A stretch of DNA of 64,000 bases. It comes from CAVYXZ01 sp965223835 (GTDB taxonomy: Bacteria > Chloroflexota > Anaerolineae > Aggregatilineales > Phototrophicaceae). Below, piece by piece: positions 26,446 through 36,031 of this stretch. The first letter of the stretch is position 1. Each line of letters starts with the position of its first letter. The notes under the pieces were generated by a model that was not told where the DNA came from, did no database searches, and saw only the letters and a list, made by a program, of their open reading frames with translations. The stretch lies in NCBI GenBank assembly GCA_965223835.1, contig OZ245022.1, positions 372,001 through 436,000 of the forward strand, given 5' to 3'. A program made the translations under genes and the position numbers.

Positions 26446-27846
26446 CTATGGAACCCATTGTGGCAGGTACGCATTCTCAGCGATCAACAGCAAATTGTCG
26501 CTCTCCAGATCATAAGTCCAGATTTCGGGCCGTCCAAGCGCATTAAATTCGCCCGACTCGGTAAACTGTGGAAACCGCTGAATAACCAATTGATCGCCCT
26601 GGGCATTCCACGAGAAATACCCATTGAAGTAACGTTCGTCTTCGACCAAGGCCTCGGCCTCTCCAGTAGCACTATCCACCAGATAGATTTGCCGTGTCTG
26701 TGGCGCACCTTCAGTGGTAATGCGCCGGGCGACCGCCAGCATCTCTCCTGCCGGATCCCATGCACTCTGCCCATCGTCTACCGGGGCTTCGACATCTGTA
26801 AGATCACTAACAGTCCCATCGGTCAGCGACGCCAATTTTAAAACTGACCGAACCTTGCCAGTGTCTTCTTCAAAGATGAGTTCGGGAAAGACAACCTGGT
26901 TTCCGTCCGGTGACAGCGCCACATCACTACCGCCATTGCCATTGGGAATCACCGTCAGGCTGCCATCTTCCAGTTGGTAAATCATAATTGCTCGCTGGTT
27001 GCTGTCGTATAACGCTACGCGCTGACTATCAGCCGACCATTGCGGCGCATATCCCAGGATCTGATTATCGTCAAATAAGGGCCGGTCGGTAGGCGGCGCA
27101 GTTGTCAAATCAATCAGCCAGATACGGGTTGGGCTGACGCCGAGGTTGCCCAGACCACTGTTCAAATCGACGCGCTGATAAGCCATCATATTGCCATCGG
27201 GCCGCCACACTGGCGTGTTACACAGGCTATCGACACAATTGGTGATCTGACGCAAACTACCATTGGTCAGGTCAAGCAGCTTAATGTCTGATGTGCCGGT
27301 CGTAGTCTTCTCGGCGAATGCAATGGTTGTGCCATCGGCGCTGGCATCGAAATTCAAAATGCCCGTTGGACTAAACGTCAACTGCTCAGGAACGCCATCT
27401 GCACTAGCTATCCAGATATTCTGCGGCGTGCCATCAGCGGGCATTAAGTAAGCAACTCGCGGCTGGCGGATCTGAAACGAAAACTGCGCGTCCTGCAACA
27501 CCTGACGTCCGCCGGTACTCACTGCACCAGCGTTCAATTGCACCTGATAGACGGTGCCGGGCGGTAACGGTTCGGCAGGGGTAAAACGCAAGGTTTTGTT
27601 GTTCGAGGCATACGCCCCGATTAGCTCAGGCGTAAACTGTAAATGGTCAATCACGGAGTCCCAGTTCATCACCTCGCTGAAGACCAATGAAATCGGGGTT
27701 GTGCCCGCAGCTTGCGTCGTTGGACTATATCTTTCAAGCTGCACCCCGACCCGATCACCCAGTAGTAGCACCACGCCAATTGCTGCGACCAGCCCTACCA
27801 TCACCAACGCGACCATACGGTCAAATTTTGAAATCGTCTGGGTCAT
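26446..27846 (-). CDS. Membrane-anchored Big_5 / PD40 beta-propeller protein
   Basis: A 466-residue protein with one N-terminal membrane anchor (about 12-31). It is followed by an Ig-like Big_5 domain (about 40-130, ending P-L-P-P-G-T-V-Y-Q-V) and a TolB-like propeller with PD40 blades (repeated S-P-D-G-N, W-S-A-D-S-Q-R-V-A-L, W-R-P-D-G-N-M type motifs). It is probably exported and held at the outer face of the membrane, binding a ligand or partner protein. The ATG at 27846 lies four bases after the stop of the upstream gene, which favours it over an upstream TTG. It is the last gene of a three-gene operon with TIGR03943 and permease genes. Confidence 0.8.
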   Translation of the reverse strand: MTQTISKFDRMVALVMVGLVAAIGVVLLLGDRVGVQLERYSPTTQAAGTTPISLVFSEVMNWDSVIDHLQFTPELIGAYASNNKTLRFTPAEPLPPGTVYQVQLNAGAVSTGGRQVLQDAQFSFQIRQPRVAYLMPADGTPQNIWIASADGVPEQLTFSPTGILNFDASADGTTIAFAEKTTTGTSDIKLLDLTNGSLRQITNCVDSLCNTPVWRPDGNMMAYQRVDLNSGLGNLGVSPTRIWLIDLTTAPPTDRPLFDDNQILGYAPQWSADSQRVALYDSNQRAIMIYQLEDGSLTVIPNGNGGSDVALSPDGNQVVFPELIFEEDTGKVRSVLKLASLTDGTVSDLTDVEAPVDDGQSAWDPAGEMLAVARRITTEGAPQTRQIYLVDSATGEAEALVEDERYFNGYFSWNAQGDQLVIQRFPQFTESGEFNALGRPEIWTYDLESDNLLLIAENAYLPQWVP

Positions 27847-27850
27847 GTTG

Positions 27851-28612
27851 CTACGGATAAAGGTACGGATGCTCAGGGCGCTCCACCACTTCAATGCTGG
27901 TTGGTTGAACTATCGGCCATTGGTCACCGTTAAAATCACCGGCCTGCAAATGGCCCTGAACCCGTACCCAGGTATCGGCTTCAAGCTGCTGATCCCATTG
28001 AACTGGAACGCCAATCGCAACCGAATCTGCCACACAACAACTAATGGTGAAACGCGCTGCCAGAAATTGATTGGGGGCAAATGAGTCGCCACGAAAGACG
28101 AAACCGGTAATATCCACCGGCAGGCCATTAAAATCGGCCACGTCGCCGGTGCTGTTAAAAGCCCGCACCCAGTCCAGAATATTGCGTGCTTCTGGCGCGA
28201 TGCTAAACGCACTGGCCGTATCCCCGCCGATCGCATTAAAATCGCCGACCGCCGCCGCCCCCAGCGGTTGTGACGGAATCAGCGTGCCTAACACCAGCGG
28301 AAGAGCGATGATTGTTAGCACACCCCATGAGATCGTCCCATGATCGTGGTCATGATGATGATGATGGTCATGGTCTTGCCCATTACGTAAACGGTCCAGG
28401 CGATAGGCGCTGGCGATTCCCAGCACCAGAAACAGCGCCGCCGCGACATAAGATAGCCACGCAAAGCGCACATTCACATAATTCGCCAGGTTGCCGGTCG
28501 CGATTATATAGATGAAATAACAGCCCAGACCGATCAATAACGCGGTCTTGGCCCATTCGGTCAGCGGGATTGCATGATTGTGCTCGTGCTCGGCATGGTC
28601 AACTGCTTGCAT
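27851..28612 (-). CDS. TIGR03943-family membrane protein with His-rich loop
   Basis: A 253-residue protein with His-rich N-terminus (H-A-E-H-E-H-N-H), TM segments at about 22-40, 50-69 and 95-113, and a loop at 80-91 reading D-H-D-H-H-H-H-H-D-H-D-H. The C-terminal part carries the paired cysteines of the family in F-T-I-S-C-C-V-A-D. This family usually accompanies a UPF0718/YraQ-type permease, as here. The His clusters suggest binding of a divalent metal such as zinc, copper or nickel. It lies nine bases after the permease gene. Family call good, metal role inferred. Confidence 0.85.
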   Translation of the reverse strand: MQAVDHAEHEHNHAIPLTEWAKTALLIGLGCYFIYIIATGNLANYVNVRFAWLSYVAAALFLVLGIASAYRLDRLRNGQDHDHHHHHDHDHGTISWGVLTIIALPLVLGTLIPSQPLGAAAVGDFNAIGGDTASAFSIAPEARNILDWVRAFNSTGDVADFNGLPVDITGFVFRGDSFAPNQFLAARFTISCCVADSVAIGVPVQWDQQLEADTWVRVQGHLQAGDFNGDQWPIVQPTSIEVVERPEHPYLYP

Positions 28613-28621
28613 GGAACAACC

Positions 28622-29632
28622 TCAAATATTCAGATTCAAATTCGTCCAGATACCGACCAGCATGGTCATCAACAACGGCAGGATAATCAGATAGGCGACA
28701 GTCCGGCGCTTGAAAACGCCCAGGAACATCAGCGTGCTCTTAATATCGACCATCGGGCCAAATGTCAGGAACGCCAGGATGGAACCCCCGGTGAATGTGC
28801 CGACAAAGGCCAGCGCCAGAAAGGAATCGACCGTTGAACACACGCTGAGGACAAACGCCAACGCCTGCATCACCAATACCGAGACCACCGGCCCCTCCCC
28901 TAACGCCAACAAAACGTCCTGGGAAACGAGGGTTTGCATGGTGGCGGCCAGCAGTGTACCGATTATCAGGTAGCGCCCCATTTCGAAAAACTCATTACTG
29001 GCATGGTCGAGGGCGCTGGCTAACCCCGGCAGTAAGGCCGGTCGTTTCTGGCTGAGCAATGGCCCCGACCCTCCCCGCACCGGCATCAGTGATTGCGGTT
29101 GCAGGACGTCTACGGTGCGCGCACCGAGGGCAAAAACCAGCCCGACCGCCGCCGCGACCGCGATGGTAATCACGAAGCGCCCGATCAATATGGGTCCCAG
29201 GCCGAACGCGATATAAGTGCTAACCAGAACCACCGGATTAACGACCGGTGCCGCCAGTAAAAAGGCGACCCCTACTGACATCGGCAGTCCCTTATGAAAC
29301 AGCCGCCGTACTACCGGTACAACACCACATTCACACACTGGAAATGTAAAGCCCAGCAACGCACCCGTGAGTGTTGCCAGTACCGGATGACGTGGGATAA
29401 AGCGCGCAATATCTTCAGGCCGGATGAAAACCTCCAGCAGCCCGGAAACAACCGTCCCTAACAACAGAAATGGCACGGCCTCGATAAAGATGCCCAAAAA
29501 GCGCGTGCTAAAAATGCGCAGGCCTTCACCGGTCGAAATCAAAATCGACAAGACCAAAAGCGCCAGGATCACCAATGTAATGGCTAAAAAATATTGGCGC
29601 AGGAAAGCGCGGAGATTAGCTGGTGACTCCAT
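28622..29632 (-). CDS. UPF0718 / YraQ-type permease
   Basis: A 336-residue polytopic protein with about eight membrane segments. The family motif F-P-V-C-E-C-G-V-V-P-V near residue 98 and the twin L-L-A-A-P-V-V-N-P-V segment near 128 are intact, and the second half repeats the pattern (S-V-C-S-T-V-D-S-F). Related permeases export metals or arsenicals, but the substrate here is not known. It is first in an operon with the His-rich TIGR03943 protein, which points to a metal ion. I use the ATG at 29632, five codons inside the longest frame. Confidence 0.85.
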   Translation of the reverse strand: MESPANLRAFLRQYFLAITLVILALLVLSILISTGEGLRIFSTRFLGIFIEAVPFLLLGTVVSGLLEVFIRPEDIARFIPRHPVLATLTGALLGFTFPVCECGVVPVVRRLFHKGLPMSVGVAFLLAAPVVNPVVLVSTYIAFGLGPILIGRFVITIAVAAAVGLVFALGARTVDVLQPQSLMPVRGGSGPLLSQKRPALLPGLASALDHASNEFFEMGRYLIIGTLLAATMQTLVSQDVLLALGEGPVVSVLVMQALAFVLSVCSTVDSFLALAFVGTFTGGSILAFLTFGPMVDIKSTLMFLGVFKRRTVAYLIILPLLMTMLVGIWTNLNLNI

Positions 29633-29885
29633 ACATACCCTTATCATTCCAACACCATCCGCATTCTAGCATATCAAAACAGTCTGGAGTCAATCCTTTA
29701 ATCCAGTGTTATCATATTTTTTCAAGTCGTATCAGAAATTATTTAGCGACTGAGTACCGAACGGTCACCAGAAAATGCGTTCCTGCTACCTTCAAAAGTG
29801 ATCAATAAGAAGGCTATTGATAATAGAGGCGCACTCAAGTAGTTCAACCATAATAGATGTATTGTCCAATAATCGGAGGCGAAGC

Positions 29886-30425
29886 ATGTCGATTTTCAAT
29901 CACAATATCTATGCCAATTTGCGTACTCGAGTCATTGTCATTCATGAGGATAACTTGCTTCTACTTGAACCGGCCCAGGCGAGTGATGGCTGGCGCTTGC
30001 CCGGCGGCGGACTTGAACCGGATGAGAGCATTTACGAGTGTGGTGAGCGTGAGCTGCAAGAAGAAACCGGGCTGGAAATCCATGTTACCGGTGTTGCGTT
30101 TCTAAGAGAATGGGTCGTCCCCAAGTATTGTGTACTGCCAGAAGCAGAGGGTAGCCATGGTTTTGGCCTGGAAGTACATCTTTACGCCAGCCTGATTGGG
30201 CCAGCTCATCCGCTACATCGCGAATACCCTGATGCGCAGATGCCTCACTGGATTTCTCTCGATCAGGTTGGGTCGCTTCCCATCTGGCCCAAGGAAATCA
30301 AACCGCTGATCCGAACGATTACTTCGGGCAATCCCTTGTATGGTGTCCTGTCGTATCCCGCTCACATGGAAGACCCTCATACATCTGCCCCGGATGTTGC
30401 TTTCAATCAACGGCTGTCAACTTAA
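29886..30425 (+). CDS. Nudix hydrolase
   Basis: A 179-residue Nudix protein. The box fits the consensus exactly: G-G-L-E-P-D-E, seven residues, then R-E-L-Q-E-E-T-G-L (about 49-72), so it should bind magnesium and cleave a nucleoside diphosphate linked to X. The substrate is unknown. GGAGG seven bases before the ATG at 29886 fixes the start, and upstream in-frame codons are not needed. After the TAA stop the same frame stays open for 21 more codons that read like protein, ending at TGA (30489-30491). This hints that an ancestral C-terminus may have been cut by a nonsense change. Confidence 0.9.
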   Translation: MSIFNHNIYANLRTRVIVIHEDNLLLLEPAQASDGWRLPGGGLEPDESIYECGERELQEETGLEIHVTGVAFLREWVVPKYCVLPEAEGSHGFGLEVHLYASLIGPAHPLHREYPDAQMPHWISLDQVGSLPIWPKEIKPLIRTITSGNPLYGVLSYPAHMEDPHTSAPDVAFNQRLST

Positions 30426-30536
30426 GCGGATGATACGATACTCGCCTTCGAAGACTTCGCGTTTGACGGGATTTATGAAGGAAGCATTTGATAGGTTTCC
30501 TAATTAGCGGACAGTTGCAGATTCTGTGAGGAGATT

Positions 30537-31442
30537 CTAAGCCACAGGTTCAGATTTTGGTCGCGACAAGAACAGTCGTAATTCATTGAGACCGCCGGTG
30601 GTGGCGAGTAGCGCGAGTAAGGTGAACTGAGCCAGAGAAATGACGATCGCTTCAGAGTCGCCAATGGCCGTCAGCATGACCACGTAAAGGGCTTCTCTCA
30701 CGCCTAATCCAGCAACGGAGATCGGCAGCAAAATAACGATATTCAGCAATTCGGTGATATACAGGCAATAGGCCAGCGAGACTTCAGGCCAGAATGGTTT
30801 TGCCAGCACCCACAATACGCCAGCGTTAAACAAATGAATGATGATGGTAATCCCCAGTGCCACACAAACGCCACGCAGGCCAATCGCGCGTAGTTCCGTC
30901 CAATAGGGGGTTAATTTTTCCCGCCCCCACTGAGAGAGACGATTGGCTCCCAATACAATGCCAAAGCCCAACAACGGTAACTGCCCCATGATTGCAACGG
31001 GCAATTGCTGCCAGAAAATGGGTGTCAGCACGACGAGTACCAAACCAAACGCCAGCAGACCGGTGAACCGATCAACCATCACCGTGATAAAGATTTGCCG
31101 GGGCTGTTGCTCTTGTTGAAATAGCCGCAGGCCCCGGATGACATCGCCGCTGATGGCGCTTGGCACCAACATACTGTAAAACAAACCGGATAGCCCGGCC
31201 AACAATGCTGTGCGGTATTGGGTGCGCACTGCAACCGCCCGCAGCAGCAGCCACCAGTTCAATGTGGTGAAGAGGAAGGAAATTGCCAGGAGGGATAAAG
31301 CTAAGAGCAAGCGCCCGGCTCCGAAAATTTTCGCCTGTTCAACCAGCTCCGAAATAGGAATGCGGTGGATTAGGATATACAGCAACCCGCCACTAATGCC
31401 CAGTTGCAACAATGGCACGAAGCGCTTGAAAATGTTCTTCAT
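30537..31442 (-). CDS. UPF0104 / lysylphosphatidylglycerol-synthase-TM-like protein
   Basis: A 301-residue membrane protein with about eight segments. It matches the flippase-like transmembrane domain of MprF (UPF0104) without the catalytic aminoacyl-transferase part. Visible family marks are N-W-W-L-L-L near residue 62, L-V-P-S-A-I-S-G-D near 93 and P-I-S-V-A-G-L-G-V-R-E near 240. Such proteins are common in polysaccharide loci and may move lipid-linked intermediates across the membrane, though this is inferred. It ends the long minus-strand glycan operon, overlapping the upstream gene by four bases. Confidence 0.85.
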   Translation of the reverse strand: MKNIFKRFVPLLQLGISGGLLYILIHRIPISELVEQAKIFGAGRLLLALSLLAISFLFTTLNWWLLLRAVAVRTQYRTALLAGLSGLFYSMLVPSAISGDVIRGLRLFQQEQQPRQIFITVMVDRFTGLLAFGLVLVVLTPIFWQQLPVAIMGQLPLLGFGIVLGANRLSQWGREKLTPYWTELRAIGLRGVCVALGITIIIHLFNAGVLWVLAKPFWPEVSLAYCLYITELLNIVILLPISVAGLGVREALYVVMLTAIGDSEAIVISLAQFTLLALLATTGGLNELRLFLSRPKSEPVA

Positions 31443-33724
31443 GGCTGTGCCTGATGAACGCGCTGGGTCGCACCGGGAACTTCATACAGCGCCTCGTCTT
31501 CAGTGCGTACCACCAGCGGCAGATCGAGCAACCAATCTTCTTGAGTCAGAATCTGTGTGAAGTCATATCGGGCAGCCAGTGATCGCCATTCTTCGGTTGT
31601 GCGCCCTTCCCAGAGCGCTTTGACAGAATCCAGTTCGTCTAACGCGCCTTGCAGCCACGTTTCTTTGGGTGGATTGAAATAATCGACGCCGTACAGCGTA
31701 TCCAAAATATCAATAACCTGCGGCATCCCTTCTTCTGCGTAAGGGTATGCATTTAACGCATGGACATCAAGCACCACTGGCCGCCGCGTGAACATCTGAG
31801 TTCGCCAAAATTCGTGGGAACTCATCAAAATCTGGCCTTCGCCAGCCCGCATGGCGATATAAACTGGATTATCCTGGGCTTCGCGGCTTTCCTCCACGCC
31901 AAAATCGAAGGTCAAACCCATCCACAACCAGTTGCAGCCAATGAGCAGCAACAACAGGCTGAGGCTGTAGTTGATCAATATGGGTTGATCAATTTTCAGC
32001 GGGGCTATGTGTGCCAGTGACCAGCGCAAGAATAGAAAAACACTGATCAACGCCAGCAGCTGTGGCAGGCTCATTTGATCGGCCAATGCAAAACTGGCGA
32101 CCAGGAAAATCAATAGCCAGAATAAGATTGGACGCAATCGTTTGGTGCTGGGCTGCCGGTAGATAATGAAGAGTGCAAACGCCAACGCGACCAGCGCCGT
32201 ATTGACCTCCAGAATAATATTGGCGAACTCTGGATATATTCGTTTATGTACGATGCCAACGATCGTACTCACCGTCCAAAACAGCAACAACAACCCGGAA
32301 AAACGATACTTTCGATAGCGCCACAAGATCATCACGATGGTTGGACCGGCAACATATTCCAACAAATTACCGAAGCGGGCGGGCATCAACACATGCAGCG
32401 GGTTGCCCGTTGGCAGCGCGTTTGACAGGTAATGGAAGCCCATAGCCGTCACCATGATAGTGATGATTAAACGTGAGCCGAAGGCCTGTTCTGGCGTCCA
32501 TTGCCGTGCCTCTTCCAGTAAAAGCAAGCACAGCACCACCAGACTCAGGCTTACAACCAGCGTAATGTCTGCCTTGTCTAATGGAATGAGGGGGCTGCGG
32601 TGATGATCCCAAAAGAGCGTAAACACCCGAATATATTCTTGCGATTGGGTGATATCAATCGTCGGCAGGGGAAAGGCGTTACGATTCAAAATGAAACTAA
32701 TCGCACTCAGCGCATATCCCGGCAACACATACACCGCATGCTTGAGCCAATCTCGCAGCCGCTTGTAATCCCACAATACGGCTAATCCAACCGCGATGTG
32801 CAGCCAGAATCCCAATGAGATATGCATCCAGGGCGCAAAACCCAGTACCAACAACCCCAGTCGAATTCGGTTGGTTGCCAGTAACCCAATGACCAGCAGC
32901 GCCATCGTCATGCCCATACCGCCATATGTGTTAAGAGTCCCCGGCATAATCAAATGGTAGCGGAAACCTTGAAAGCTGTTCCAGAGCAAGACGGGTATCA
33001 TGAGAACGACGGCGCTGACGAGGATATTGCGGCTAAACGAGTATGACCATAGGGCAATGCCGACAAAGAATGCCGAACCGAACAGTGCGGCGATGATGAG
33101 GCTCAGGGTTTCCTCATCCAGACCCGCTTCAAGCCCCAGCGCCGCGCCCTGCCCCCAGATGTTCCAGGCTTTCACCTGATAGATATAAAACGGATTGTCA
33201 GGCGCGTATGACACCAGGCCAGCAATTGCTTGCCCCTGCTCGACCGCCACTTGCAATTCGGATTGGTGGATGGCATACAGCATCCCTAAGACGCCGACAC
33301 CAACCAAAACGATGATGAGCGCCCGCTGTTGCTGAAAAGGATCAGGTAATTTAATTGCCGCCTGGCGGATTTCGAAGTCAGCATTGCCAACCACCAGCGC
33401 AACGCCCACCGCCATAAACCAGGCTGCAACCTGCCAGACGCCAACGGTATCGGTAAAGGCGATGATGGCGATTAACCCGGCAAAAAACAGGTGAATGCCG
33501 AACCAGGCCAGATGCTGGCGCAACCCTTCCGACACAGGTCGCACCGTCCACCAGGCCAAAGCAACCCCGCTGCTCACGATCATCAGGAGCAAAATCACGC
33601 GCCACAGATTGGCCGGAAAGGGAACGTCCAGCGGCAATAGTAGCCAGATTTGCGCTGCCATCACGAACGCGCTCACACTGCCAATCACATAGCCCAAGCG
33701 CGTGGTATCACGAAACAGGCGCAT
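31439..33724 (-). CDS. Large polytopic membrane protein of the glycan locus
   Basis: A 761-residue protein with about 15 membrane segments and a soluble C-terminal part of about 140 residues. That part reads like those of GT-C or O-antigen-polymerase-related proteins (I-A-M-R-A-G-E-G-Q-I-L-M, then Y-G-V-D-Y-F-N, ending Y-E-V-P-G). It has no motif I can assign. It overlaps gmhB upstream by 17 bases and the UPF0104 gene downstream by four, so it belongs to the operon. It may be a glycosyltransferase, polymerase or ligase. Confidence 0.7.
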   Translation of the reverse strand: MRLFRDTTRLGYVIGSVSAFVMAAQIWLLLPLDVPFPANLWRVILLLMIVSSGVALAWWTVRPVSEGLRQHLAWFGIHLFFAGLIAIIAFTDTVGVWQVAAWFMAVGVALVVGNADFEIRQAAIKLPDPFQQQRALIIVLVGVGVLGMLYAIHQSELQVAVEQGQAIAGLVSYAPDNPFYIYQVKAWNIWGQGAALGLEAGLDEETLSLIIAALFGSAFFVGIALWSYSFSRNILVSAVVLMIPVLLWNSFQGFRYHLIMPGTLNTYGGMGMTMALLVIGLLATNRIRLGLLVLGFAPWMHISLGFWLHIAVGLAVLWDYKRLRDWLKHAVYVLPGYALSAISFILNRNAFPLPTIDITQSQEYIRVFTLFWDHHRSPLIPLDKADITLVVSLSLVVLCLLLLEEARQWTPEQAFGSRLIITIMVTAMGFHYLSNALPTGNPLHVLMPARFGNLLEYVAGPTIVMILWRYRKYRFSGLLLLFWTVSTIVGIVHKRIYPEFANIILEVNTALVALAFALFIIYRQPSTKRLRPILFWLLIFLVASFALADQMSLPQLLALISVFLFLRWSLAHIAPLKIDQPILINYSLSLLLLLIGCNWLWMGLTFDFGVEESREAQDNPVYIAMRAGEGQILMSSHEFWRTQMFTRRPVVLDVHALNAYPYAEEGMPQVIDILDTLYGVDYFNPPKETWLQGALDELDSVKALWEGRTTEEWRSLAARYDFTQILTQEDWLLDLPLVVRTEDEALYEVPGATQRVHQAQP

Positions 33725-34289
33725 GGCTGGCTCCTTGAGGCCTACACCTCAGCGTGGATTCAATGATATGCGCCGCCGCCAATAAATCATCAACGACATA
33801 ATGCGGTTCACAGGTGCGATCGCGTTCATGTTGTGCGCCATAGCCAGTACGCACCAGCATGGCCGTCGCCCCGACTCGGTGCCCCAGATTTACGTCACAC
33901 GGTTTATCACCAATCACAAAACTGGCTCGTGGTTCAAAACCAAAATCGCCTACCGCCGCTTCAATCATCCCTGGCTCCGGCTTGCGACAGCGGGCATGAT
34001 CTTCTGGCTTGTTCGGACAGTAATAGATTGCGTCCAATTGCACATCTTCTGCTGCCAGCAATGTCCGCATTCGGTCATGGATGGCTTCTAGTCGGGCTTC
34101 ATCGAAGTATCCGCGCCCGATGGCGGATTGATTCGTTACGACGATCAAGCCGCAACCCAGCGCCCGCATTTTCCGCAGCCCGGCGGTCGCCTGGGGTAAC
34201 AGTTCGACGGCATCCGGGTCGCTCAGATAATGTTTTTGGACGATGATCGTGCCATCACGGTCAAGTGCGATGTAGGGTTTGAGGGACAT
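33708..34289 (-). CDS. gmhB: D-glycero-D-manno-heptose 1,7-bisphosphate 7-phosphatase
   Basis: HAD-superfamily histidinol-phosphatase-type enzyme of 193 residues that removes the 7-phosphate in nucleotide-heptose synthesis. The nucleophile motif is A-L-D-R-D-G-T-I (Asp9 and Asp11). V-V-T-N-Q-S is motif II, the zinc-site cysteines are in Y-Y-C-P-N-K and C-R-K-P-E-P-G-M, and G-D-K-P-C-D is motif IV. It directly abuts the hddC-like gene upstream with no gap. Together with the hddA and gmhA genes downstream in coordinate it completes the GDP-heptose pathway. Confidence 0.92.
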   Translation of the reverse strand: MSLKPYIALDRDGTIIVQKHYLSDPDAVELLPQATAGLRKMRALGCGLIVVTNQSAIGRGYFDEARLEAIHDRMRTLLAAEDVQLDAIYYCPNKPEDHARCRKPEPGMIEAAVGDFGFEPRASFVIGDKPCDVNLGHRVGATAMLVRTGYGAQHERDRTCEPHYVVDDLLAAAHIIESTLRCRPQGASHAPVS

Positions 34290-34982
34290 TTACACCTTTG
34301 CGAGAAACTTCGCTGCCTGAGCATAGGAGTCGGGCGTGCCAATATCCAGCAAGCGCCCGCTCGTTCGATAGCCGTACAAATTGTCCTGTGCTGCCCACTG
34401 CGGAAAGACCTCACGTTCCAGTGACACGGACCGGGCGGCAGGTATGGTGGATATCCGGTCTTTAGCCATGATGTAAACGCCAGCGTTTATCCAGCCCTGC
34501 CCCACTACTTTTTCGCTAAATCGTTGCACACGGGAGTCGTCGCCCACAACCACATTGCCATAGCGTGCGGTGTCATCGCTTTCAATCAGCACTAATGATG
34601 CCACAGCGCCATGCTGCTCGTGCCAGGTTTCGAACGCTGCGAGATTCGCCGTGCAGTACGAATCGCCATTCATCACCAGCACTCGGTCCGTCTCCACTTG
34701 ACCTGCCGCCAACCGCAGTGCCCCCCCGGTTCCCAGCGGTTCGGTCTCAACTGAGTACACCAGTGCCGCCGACTCGAAGTGGTCGCCATAGGTTGCTGCC
34801 ACCGCATCCGCCCGATAGCCAGTTGCCAGTATGATTTTTTCAACCCCCAGCCTGACACAGCGCCGCAGCAAATAGGTCAAGAAGGGTTCGCCATGAACCA
34901 TTGCCAGCACTTTGGGTCGGTCATTAACCACCGGGCGCAGCCGCGTCCCCAGTCCACCAGCCAGGATAATTGCCGTCTGCAT
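34290..34982 (-). CDS. hddC: Nucleotidyltransferase, probable heptose-1-phosphate guanylyltransferase
   Basis: A 230-residue sugar-nucleotidyltransferase. The N-terminal signature I-I-L-A-G-G-L-G-T-R-L-R-P and D-R-P-K-V-L is intact, and N-G-D-S-Y near residue 100 is the metal-binding Asp. Length and context (beside gmhB, with hddA and gmhA nearby) suggest transfer of GMP to D-glycero-D-manno-heptose-1-phosphate. Sequence alone could also fit mannose- or glucose-1-phosphate. The ATG at 34982 lies one base after the stop of the upstream GT2 gene, which supports it over longer frames. Confidence 0.85.
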   Translation of the reverse strand: MQTAIILAGGLGTRLRPVVNDRPKVLAMVHGEPFLTYLLRRCVRLGVEKIILATGYRADAVAATYGDHFESAALVYSVETEPLGTGGALRLAAGQVETDRVLVMNGDSYCTANLAAFETWHEQHGAVASLVLIESDDTARYGNVVVGDDSRVQRFSEKVVGQGWINAGVYIMAKDRISTIPAARSVSLEREVFPQWAAQDNLYGYRTSGRLLDIGTPDSYAQAAKFLAKV

Positions 34983-34983
34983 C

Positions 34984-36012
34984 TCAGGTTTCTTCGCCTG
35001 CAATCTCGGGTATGGGGGTTGGTTCCTCTTGCTCCGGGAAACCGTACAATCGATCAACCACGTAATTGGGCCGTTCTTTGGTCTGGAGAAATATGTTGTT
35101 GATGTACAATCCCAAAATGCCGATTGCCAGCAACTGAATGCCGCCCAGGAAGAGCACCGAAGTCATCACAGCAGTCCAGCCGGGAAGGTTGTTGCCCCGC
35201 AGAAGTTCCAGCAGGACGTGAACCAGTACCCCAAATGCCGTTACCGAGGAGAGCAGCCCGACCACCGAGGCAATCTGCAAGGGGACATCGGAATAGGAAA
35301 TAAGCGCGGCTGTCAAAAAGTTGCGAATGACGGCGGGACTGGCAATCGGAAACTTAGTCTCACCCGCGAAACGCTCGTCCCGCTCATATTGAATCGCGAT
35401 TTGCTTAAAGCCCAGCCAGCGTACTAACCCCCGCGTAAAGGGATTATATTCCTTAAAGCCAATCATATGCTCAACGGTGCGCCGGGAAAGGAGCTTGAAA
35501 TCGCCCTCTTCTGGTTCCAATGGAATCGACGAGAAGCGGGTCAAAATCCAGTACCCCAGCTTCGTTAAGAGCAGTTTGAATTGAGATTCACCCTCCCGCC
35601 GCAAGCGATGGGTATGCACCACATCTGCATCCCCGGCGTCGCGCCAGGCGGCTAACATCTCCGGGATAACTTCGGGCGGATCTTGAAGATCGGCGTCCAT
35701 GTACACCAGCAAATCTCCATCAGCATATTCCATCCCGGCCAACACACATGGCGCGACCCCAAACCGCCGCGACATGGTGATAATGCGAATATCATCGCGT
35801 CCTTGCGCTAGCTCCTTGAGTAAGGCTTCGGACCGATCAGTGGAGGAATCATTAACAAAGATCAGTTCGAATGTCCCCAGGAATTGACGATCAATTTCTT
35901 GATCCAGCGCCGCCCGCACCCGGCGCACCAATTCGGGGATGACATCTTCTTCGTTGCGGAAGGAAAAAACGACCGACAACTTCAACTCAGCATACGAGCG
36001 TGGCTTCCCCAT
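34984..36012 (-). CDS. GT2 glycosyltransferase with two C-terminal membrane segments
   Basis: A 342-residue GT-A-fold family 2 enzyme of the polyprenyl-phosphate glycosyltransferase (DPM1/GtrB-like) type. F-V-N-D-S-S-T-D-R-S near residue 50 and Y-M-D-A-D-L-Q-D-P-P near 102 are the donor and DxD sites. Two membrane helices at about 235-258 and 271-297 anchor it. It probably loads a sugar onto undecaprenyl phosphate for use on the outer face, possibly by the GT-C-like proteins in the locus. GGAGG seven bases before the ATG at 36012 sets the start. Confidence 0.9.
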   Translation of the reverse strand: MGKPRSYAELKLSVVFSFRNEEDVIPELVRRVRAALDQEIDRQFLGTFELIFVNDSSTDRSEALLKELAQGRDDIRIITMSRRFGVAPCVLAGMEYADGDLLVYMDADLQDPPEVIPEMLAAWRDAGDADVVHTHRLRREGESQFKLLLTKLGYWILTRFSSIPLEPEEGDFKLLSRRTVEHMIGFKEYNPFTRGLVRWLGFKQIAIQYERDERFAGETKFPIASPAVIRNFLTAALISYSDVPLQIASVVGLLSSVTAFGVLVHVLLELLRGNNLPGWTAVMTSVLFLGGIQLLAIGILGLYINNIFLQTKERPNYVVDRLYGFPEQEEPTPIPEIAGEET

Positions 36013-36031
36013 GACAGCGCCTCCTGTAAAA

